Part shown: piece by piece, positions 10,217 to 15,062 of the stretch
Layout of the letters: every line of letters starts with the position of its first letter
Numbering within the stretch: position 1 is the first letter of the stretch
NCBI GenBank assembly: GCA_002751075.1
Contig: NAOQ01000236.1
Location: 76,327 to 91,388 of the forward strand
Reading direction: 5' to 3'
DNA length: 15,062 bases
Source: Ichthyophonus hoferi
Lineage: Eukaryota; Opisthokonta; Ichthyosporea; Ichthyophonida; Ichthyophonidae
Made by a program: the position numbers and the translations under genes
The notes under the pieces: model-generated
Seen by the model: the letters and a program-made list of their open reading frames with translations, nothing else
Databases searched by the model: none
What the model was told of the DNA's origin: nothing

Positions 10217-13216
10217 CGCTATCAAGTCGGTTATCTTATATTTCTGCTCACGAAGCAAAATATCACGTCTCATTTTTCTTTTAGAAAGCTCGGGGTGACT
10301 TCCATCTGCCAATAAAAACCCGACTTTGTTAACGACCGTGTGATGTATCACCAATTAGAGTGTTAAAAAATTATATAGGAGGTCATATAGTAGCAAGGTT
10401 ATTACTAATTGAGTAATATTTTAAGCAGTTAATGGCTTTATTCGCCCAATAGCTGAAAGTGTTAGAGTAGTGTGAAGAGGGAATTAAGATGCTTTGAATG
10501 GGAAATGGCTTAAAAGGAGAAAGAACAGGTAGAAATACAGTTATAGAAGGAGAGGAATAGAGAGAGAAAAACTACGGCCAGAAAAGGTAATACATACATA
10601 TAATACATTACAATATATATGACATACACTACCATATATATATTATACATTCCGTGTAAACTATGTAGAGTGATAAAAATAAAAATCATTAAGGCGGACA
10701 AGAATTTTCTATAAAGGCAGCACAATAAAATATTATGATAAATGGTACGTTACTAAACATATAAATATGATTGTGGTAGTAATGGTGGACCATAGAGTTA
10801 TTGTTTAGTTTAATAAAGGATTACTAGGTAGCTGTAGCCTAAGAGAATAAAATAGATAATAATATATTATGAAATACAATCCTATACCACACTATACCAT
10901 ACAATACAATACAATACACTATAATGTTTCATGCAACCCACACCTATATAACTCCGTAAAAAGTAATGGTAATGATAATGGTGGATACACGATGCCAAAC
11001 ATAGAGAGATATACTATATTCTCAACATAGGTAACAAACAAGTACAGTGCTGATTGATTAAATGTTTACTGCCCGGTCACTAATAACCATGGTTTCATTA
11101 AGTAATTAGCAATATATATACAGTATGTTATATTTAAAAACTATAAAAAGGTTCTATCTGGTAGAATCCTTCTATTTTTAGCAGCTATACTGAATGAAGT
11201 TTTTTTCATTACTTAACTATGCTTGTAATTACAACTGCCGTATATCATGGGCAAAATAATAACTACAACACAGTAAGATAATAAATGCAATACAATAAAA
11301 TATTAGCTATAATACAGTAAGATAACAATTGCAATACAGTAGGATATTAAATATAATACAGTAAGATAAAATAACTACAACACAGTAAGATAATAACTAC
11401 AGCACAGTAAGATAAGAATTGCAATACAGAAAGATACTAACTACAATACAGTAAGATAATAACTACACTACAGTAAAATAATAAATACAACACAATAAAA
11501 TAATAACTGCAATACAGTAAGATAATAAATAAACCGTTGGAAATCAGCAGAAGAAACGTTGTTATAATCCTATAATAAGTTGATAGCAATAGATTTCATA
11601 GAACATGGTTAAAAATAAAATTGTAAATATTAATAAGGAATAACTTGTGATAATGATTGTAAATTGGTTATAGCAATAATAATAACTAAGCTATAGTAAT
11701 AATAGTAATTAGAATATAATAATAATGGTAATTAGAATATAATAATAATAACAATTAGGTTACCATAATAAAAGTAATTAGGGTATAGTAATAACGGTAA
11801 TTAGGCTATAGTAATAATAGTAATTAGGATATAGTAATAATAGTAATTAAGATATAGTAATAACAGCAATTAAGCTATAGTAATAACAGTAATTAAGCTA
11901 TAGTAATAACAGTAATCAGGCTATAGTAATAGTAGTAATTGGGTTATAGTAATAATAATAATTGGGTTAAAATATTAATAACAATTAAATTGCAATAGTA
12001 ATAGCAAGTAGATTGTAGTTATAATTGTAATGGGATTATAGTAATAATAGTAATCAAACTATAGTAACAATAGTAAATAGATTATAGTAACAATAATAGT
12101 ATTTGATTTAGAGTAATTATTTATTATAATTTCCTGCAGTCATAGATAATACAATGAATTTCACAGACTAGAGATAGTAATATGTGATTTATTGCCTATA
12201 TGAGCTTGGGAAGAGGAGAGGATAGCGAGAACTACGTGAATACTTGACCTGGAAAGATATAGTCTGGGAGGTCGGTCATAGGGCCGTACTCGGCGTTATC
12301 TCTTGCCATACCATGCCTAAGGAAAGCAAAAGGGCCACACCAAAGAGATTAGTGTTAAAACAGTAAAAATGTAGGGTAACATACCCTGTCTTTATTTTAA
12401 ACCGTTACCCTGACATGACGCTTGACAGGTGGAGAGGCTATAGTGTAAACAAAACTAGAAGCCCCGTATCAACCGCACAGCAGTTAATTTATACTATTAT
12501 ATACATATGTGATGCGGAAAGATCAAATTTAGATTAATTTGTATATCCAATATAATATGGTGTATAGGAACTAATCTCAATCCGAATCATTATTACTACA
12601 TATGTTTGATAGATAATCTCTACTATTTGATTAATAGTAGATAATAAATAGAATACATATTATATTCGAATATAAATTAATAAGAAATCATTGTAACGGA
12701 TTATAAATGCGTCAATAATAAAAGAAAATTATCAAAAACATAGAGAGGCTGTCAATAAACATGTTTTTAACAGTAGCTTCATAGGTTGTTAAAGTAAAGG
12801 ATATTGTTTTAATCCATAGAGAGGTTTGAATTAATTTATAGATGAAAGTTAAAAAATATTAGAATAACCGTAATTATTCAATAAATATGTATGTAATAAA
12901 TATTTAATTAGGTCTGGTGTGCCAGAAGCAATGATTTTCAGAAAGTATAAGCATATATCAACAATGTATACCTACATACATGAACAAGTTATGGGGCAAA
13001 TATATATGTAACTCTATATAGTAAACCAAAACAGTGTGTTCCATCAAACAAACATAATTAAATTAACAACCCATATACCCAAATTGTCATAACAACTTAC
13101 GCTAAACGCCATTTTTGTCCTGCTTGCCAGATAGATGCAGCATGAAAATTTCTTACGGTTGACAATTGCCGAGTAAGAATTACACCTGTTTTACACGAAG
13201 GCCATGACCACATCAT
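10217..13216 (-). CDS. MRPL52: Mitochondrial ribosomal protein mL52 (MRPL52), exons 1-3
   Basis: This is a small protein of the large subunit of the mitochondrial ribosome, encoded in the nucleus and imported. Minus-strand exons are 13216-13101, 12316-12249 and 10305-10217, with introns GT-AG in phases 2 and 1 (donors GTAAGT and GTCAAG). They give 91 residues so far; human MRPL52 is 123. Residues 1-30 look like a mitochondrial presequence: basic, no acidic residue, with an R-N-F-H-A-A-S stretch. Residues 41-63 carry the family core: GMARDNAEYGP, then MTDLPDYIFPDG. As I recall it, human has GLAANPSGYGP, then LTELPDWSYADG. Residues 64-91 are Lys/Arg-rich, as in the family. After A91 the frame would run into a hydrophobic stretch, so a splice at GCG|GTACTA and a further exon are inferred. 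ATG 13216 is immediately followed by a second ATG. The exons are too short to stand out as open frames. Confidence 0.85.
11261..11526. repeat. Minisatellite, 22-bp unit, 12 copies
   Basis: Twelve consecutive units, each 22 bp except one of 24, with consensus AACTACAATACAGTAAGATAAT. Copies differ mainly at the first six positions, and ACAGTAAGAT is the conserved core. The array lies in the large second intron of the MRPL52-like gene. Confidence 0.93.
11664..12119. repeat. Minisatellite, 23-bp unit, about 19 degenerate copies
   Basis: Units of about 23 bp with consensus TAATTAGGCTATAGTAATAATAG. The centre (about 11774-11964) is the most regular and the edges are more diverged, with units of 21-26 bp. 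It is in the same intron as the 22-bp array, about 140 nt from it, and shares only a general TAGTAAT/CAGTAAG flavour with it. Confidence 0.9.
12619..12641. repeat. 9-bp inverted repeat with 5-nt loop
   Basis: TCTACTATT and AATAGTAGA flank TGATT in the first MRPL52-like intron. It is a small perfect hairpin of unknown meaning; in AT-rich DNA it may be chance. Confidence 0.5.
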
Positions 13217-14390
13217 GGTAAAAATCCAACAAAAACTAAGATACTAAAGTAATTTTAATATGCAAGATCTTTCAATAATACGTATACAATATATAATAGT
13301 GCCCTGATTTGTTGGTCAACTAGAAAAGAATATAGGAAAATAAAATCTATAATAACCACTATATTGCTGTAGAACTCGACTATTTTAACCTAGTAGCTGT
13401 TGTAGCGGCTGAAAATAATATATAGAGATCACTATTCAATAGTATTGGTCTATGTATATAATTTGTATATAAGTTTCCATATGTATGTATTTAAATCTTC
13501 ATACTATAGTGAGTATATGAACTCAAAATATAAGAATATAGTACGCTTTGTTTTTTATTACTGTCAAAATAAGATCAAAACAACGCGGTGGTTTGGGCGA
13601 TCAACAATGGCTCTTGATCACTAAATATCGACTCTCATTGCCTGATTTTTATATTCAGGTATTTTAAAAATAATTTAAATCTTAAAAATTATCTCTCAGA
13701 AATCTACTATTAAATTCGCTAAGTTCAAGGCAGCAGTATCTGTGAGTATGAAGGATTTTCCCTAACAATATAACAATACTAAAGTTTTTAAAAGATAAAA
13801 ATTATAACTACAACATTATAGTACTTGAAGTTAAATTTTGGCCTATAAAAGAGTAATATAAGTACTATTTTGTTGATATATTTGCCTGTAGTGTATTGCG
13901 TTTGCATATTTATTTAAATCTGTAGTACAATTTAAAGACTGGCTTATCGACCCAATCTATACAAATAACCAGTAAATATTACTACTTTAATTTTAAAAAT
14001 TAGTGTAAATATGTTAAAAATATATACTACATCTAATTTTCTTTGAGTCTAAAGGAATCCAATTTGTAAATCAGTGTCCAAAGCAACCAATTTCAAACCA
14101 ACGTCTCATTTTTACTAGTACAGAACTCATCATTTCATATACGGTTACTTATAAATAAAAAATCTTTATTTTTATTTTAAGATTGTACTTAATGTGAATA
14201 TGAGAATCCAGGTGTTATTGTGGAAAGATCATATAGTATCTTTTATACGTATCTTAATGTTGTGTCATGATTTTTAGCCACTGAATTTTAAAAAAAATTC
14301 GCGAGCTTATTGTGTACTTCTCGGTTAGTATTTTGTAGGTTCAATTCACCAGTGGATGAAAAATAGCGTGGTTATATATGATGCAGTATA
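13217..14390. other. AT-rich region with no recognised gene
   Basis: This stretch lies upstream of the MRPL52-like start (minus strand) and before the transposon. It should hold the MRPL52 promoter, but I see no clear core element. A GATCAA...TTGATC inverted pair near 13599-13619 and poly-A/T runs are the only structure noticed. No coding exon on either strand was convincing. Confidence 0.5.
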
Positions 14391-14530
14391 ATATAACATA
14401 CTATAGCAATTTAATGTAATGTAACATAGTGCACTATAACATAGTGCAACACGACATAGATAATACAAAATACTATAATATAACATAATATAATAAAACA
14501 AGGCATAATAAATATAACATTACATAATAT
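14391..14530. repeat. ATAACATA-type low-complexity repeat
   Basis: Degenerate ATAACATA/ATAATATA units, including the near-duplicated ACATAGTGCA at about 14424 and 14439, run up to the presumed left edge of the transposon. They look like insertion-site repeat rather than part of the element. Confidence 0.6.
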
Positions 14531-14540
14531 AACATTTAGA

Positions 14541-14747
14541 GGTTTCCGAGCTTTAACGTCATTTTTTTCCCCAAGATTAGCGACCTTTTCCCAAGCTTTA
14601 ATGTCATTTTTCTCAAGCTTTAGCGACATTAAAGTATGACAAAAAAAAATTAAAATCTGTTCATGAACATTTTAATATTGATTTTTTATATATAATAATT
14701 TTCCTCGAAGATTTATTTAGTCTCTTTAAATATTCTTTCTTACGAAA
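14541..14747 (+). mobile_element. 5' end of a Tc1/mariner-type DNA transposon: subterminal repeats and leader
   Basis: Two diverged copies of a two-part motif, AAGCTTTAAYGTCATTTTT then AAG(C)TTTAGCGAC, lie at 14549-14592 and 14593-14634. CTTTAATGTC (14596-14605) is the exact reverse complement of GACATTAAAG (14625-14634). An A-run and a GTTCATGAAC palindrome (14659-14668) follow. Such repeated subterminal motifs next to a transposase gene are typical transposase-binding sites. The exact terminus and TA duplication cannot be fixed without the right end. Confidence 0.55.
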
Positions 14748-15062
14748 ATGAGCAGCGAAAATAATGAAAATCAAGATAATACTCCCACTACTGTAAGACG
14801 GCGCAGGACAATTTCTAATGAAACCAGACAGATGATTATCAATCATGGCAAACATGGAAAAAAATCTTCGTGGATTGCAGGTGCTCTTGGTTTACCAAGA
14901 ACGTCCGTTATAGGAATTTTAAAGAAGTATTATAAAGAAGAAAAGACCAAGGCGGGACAAAGAGGCGGAGATTTTTCAACCAAACTATCAAATGAACAGA
15001 AATTGGCTATCACTTCCTGGGTAGACGAAGAAGCTTCCCTTACACTGAACGACTTAAAGCTG
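14748..15062 (+). CDS. Tc1/mariner-IS630 superfamily transposase, N-terminal part (runs off window)
   Basis: An open frame of 105 codons starts at the first ATG after an in-frame TAA and continues past the window end with no stop. After an Asn/Glu-rich start and an RRRR patch comes a first helix-turn-helix (about residues 23-62: TRQMIINHGKHG...SSWIAGALGLPRTSVIGILKKY). A Gly/Arg linker (AGQRGGDF) follows, and then a second winged-helix-like start (KLSNEQKLAITSWVDEE, ASLTLNDLKL). This paired HTH layout with a basic linker is the DNA-binding half of Tc1/mariner/IS630 transposases, which bind the element's inverted repeats. The catalytic DDE/D domain, if present, lies outside the window. No break is seen in the visible part, suggesting a young copy. 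Confidence 0.85.
   Translation, partial: MSSENNENQDNTPTTVRRRRTISNETRQMIINHGKHGKKSSWIAGALGLPRTSVIGILKKYYKEEKTKAGQRGGDFSTKLSNEQKLAITSWVDEEASLTLNDLKL

Noticed and set aside
10251-10256. Strong-looking donor GTGAGC inside MRPL52 exon 3 (minus strand)
   Set aside because: Codons after it (REQKYKITDLIA) continue the basic helical pattern expected of mL52, so the exon more likely runs to 10217.
11261-12119. Possible CRISPR-like array
   Set aside because: The units are head-to-tail with no unique spacers, in a eukaryotic intron; these are minisatellites.

Overview
The window is an AT-rich, intron-bearing nuclear locus, most likely from an invertebrate animal. The evidence is spliceosomal GT-AG introns of about 157-1943 nt, animal-type genes, a eukaryotic tRNA gene with internal A and B boxes, and abundant micro- and minisatellites. 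The introns look like those of an early-branching metazoan such as a sponge, but the sequence does not fix the species.

Three genes and the start of a transposon can be read. (1) Positions 91-7881, plus strand: an FBXW7/CDC4-type F-box WD40 protein, the substrate receptor of an SCF ubiquitin ligase. I assembled it from 14 phase-compatible exons, including a 42-nt microexon. It carries a dimerisation segment, an F-box and eight WD40 blades with the phosphodegron-binding arginines conserved. An uninterrupted (AAT)27 tract at the window edge is in frame with its first visible exon. (2) Positions about 13216 down to 10217, and possibly to 9443, minus strand: a small gene split over short exons that reads as mitochondrial ribosomal protein mL52 (MRPL52), with an N-terminal targeting peptide and the diagnostic YGPxTxLPD motif. 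Its last exon is unresolved. (3) Positions 9638-9710, minus strand: tRNA-Lys(UUU), either just downstream of MRPL52 or inside its last intron. (4) Positions about 14540-15062 (running off the edge): the 5' end of a Tc1/mariner-IS630 class DNA transposon, with subterminal repeats and the paired helix-turn-helix N-terminus of its transposase.

The two protein genes are convergent, separated by roughly 1.6-2.3 kb of AT-rich sequence. Introns hold most of the simple repeats. The largest MRPL52 intron (10306-12248) carries two adjacent minisatellites with 22-bp and 23-bp units. Nothing points to a shared pathway: one gene acts in cytosolic/nuclear protein turnover, the other in mitochondrial translation. 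I found no bacterial-style operon, CRISPR array or novel defence-like system. The points of most interest are the hidden small-exon gene, the microexon, the coding-frame AAT tract and the tRNA placement.
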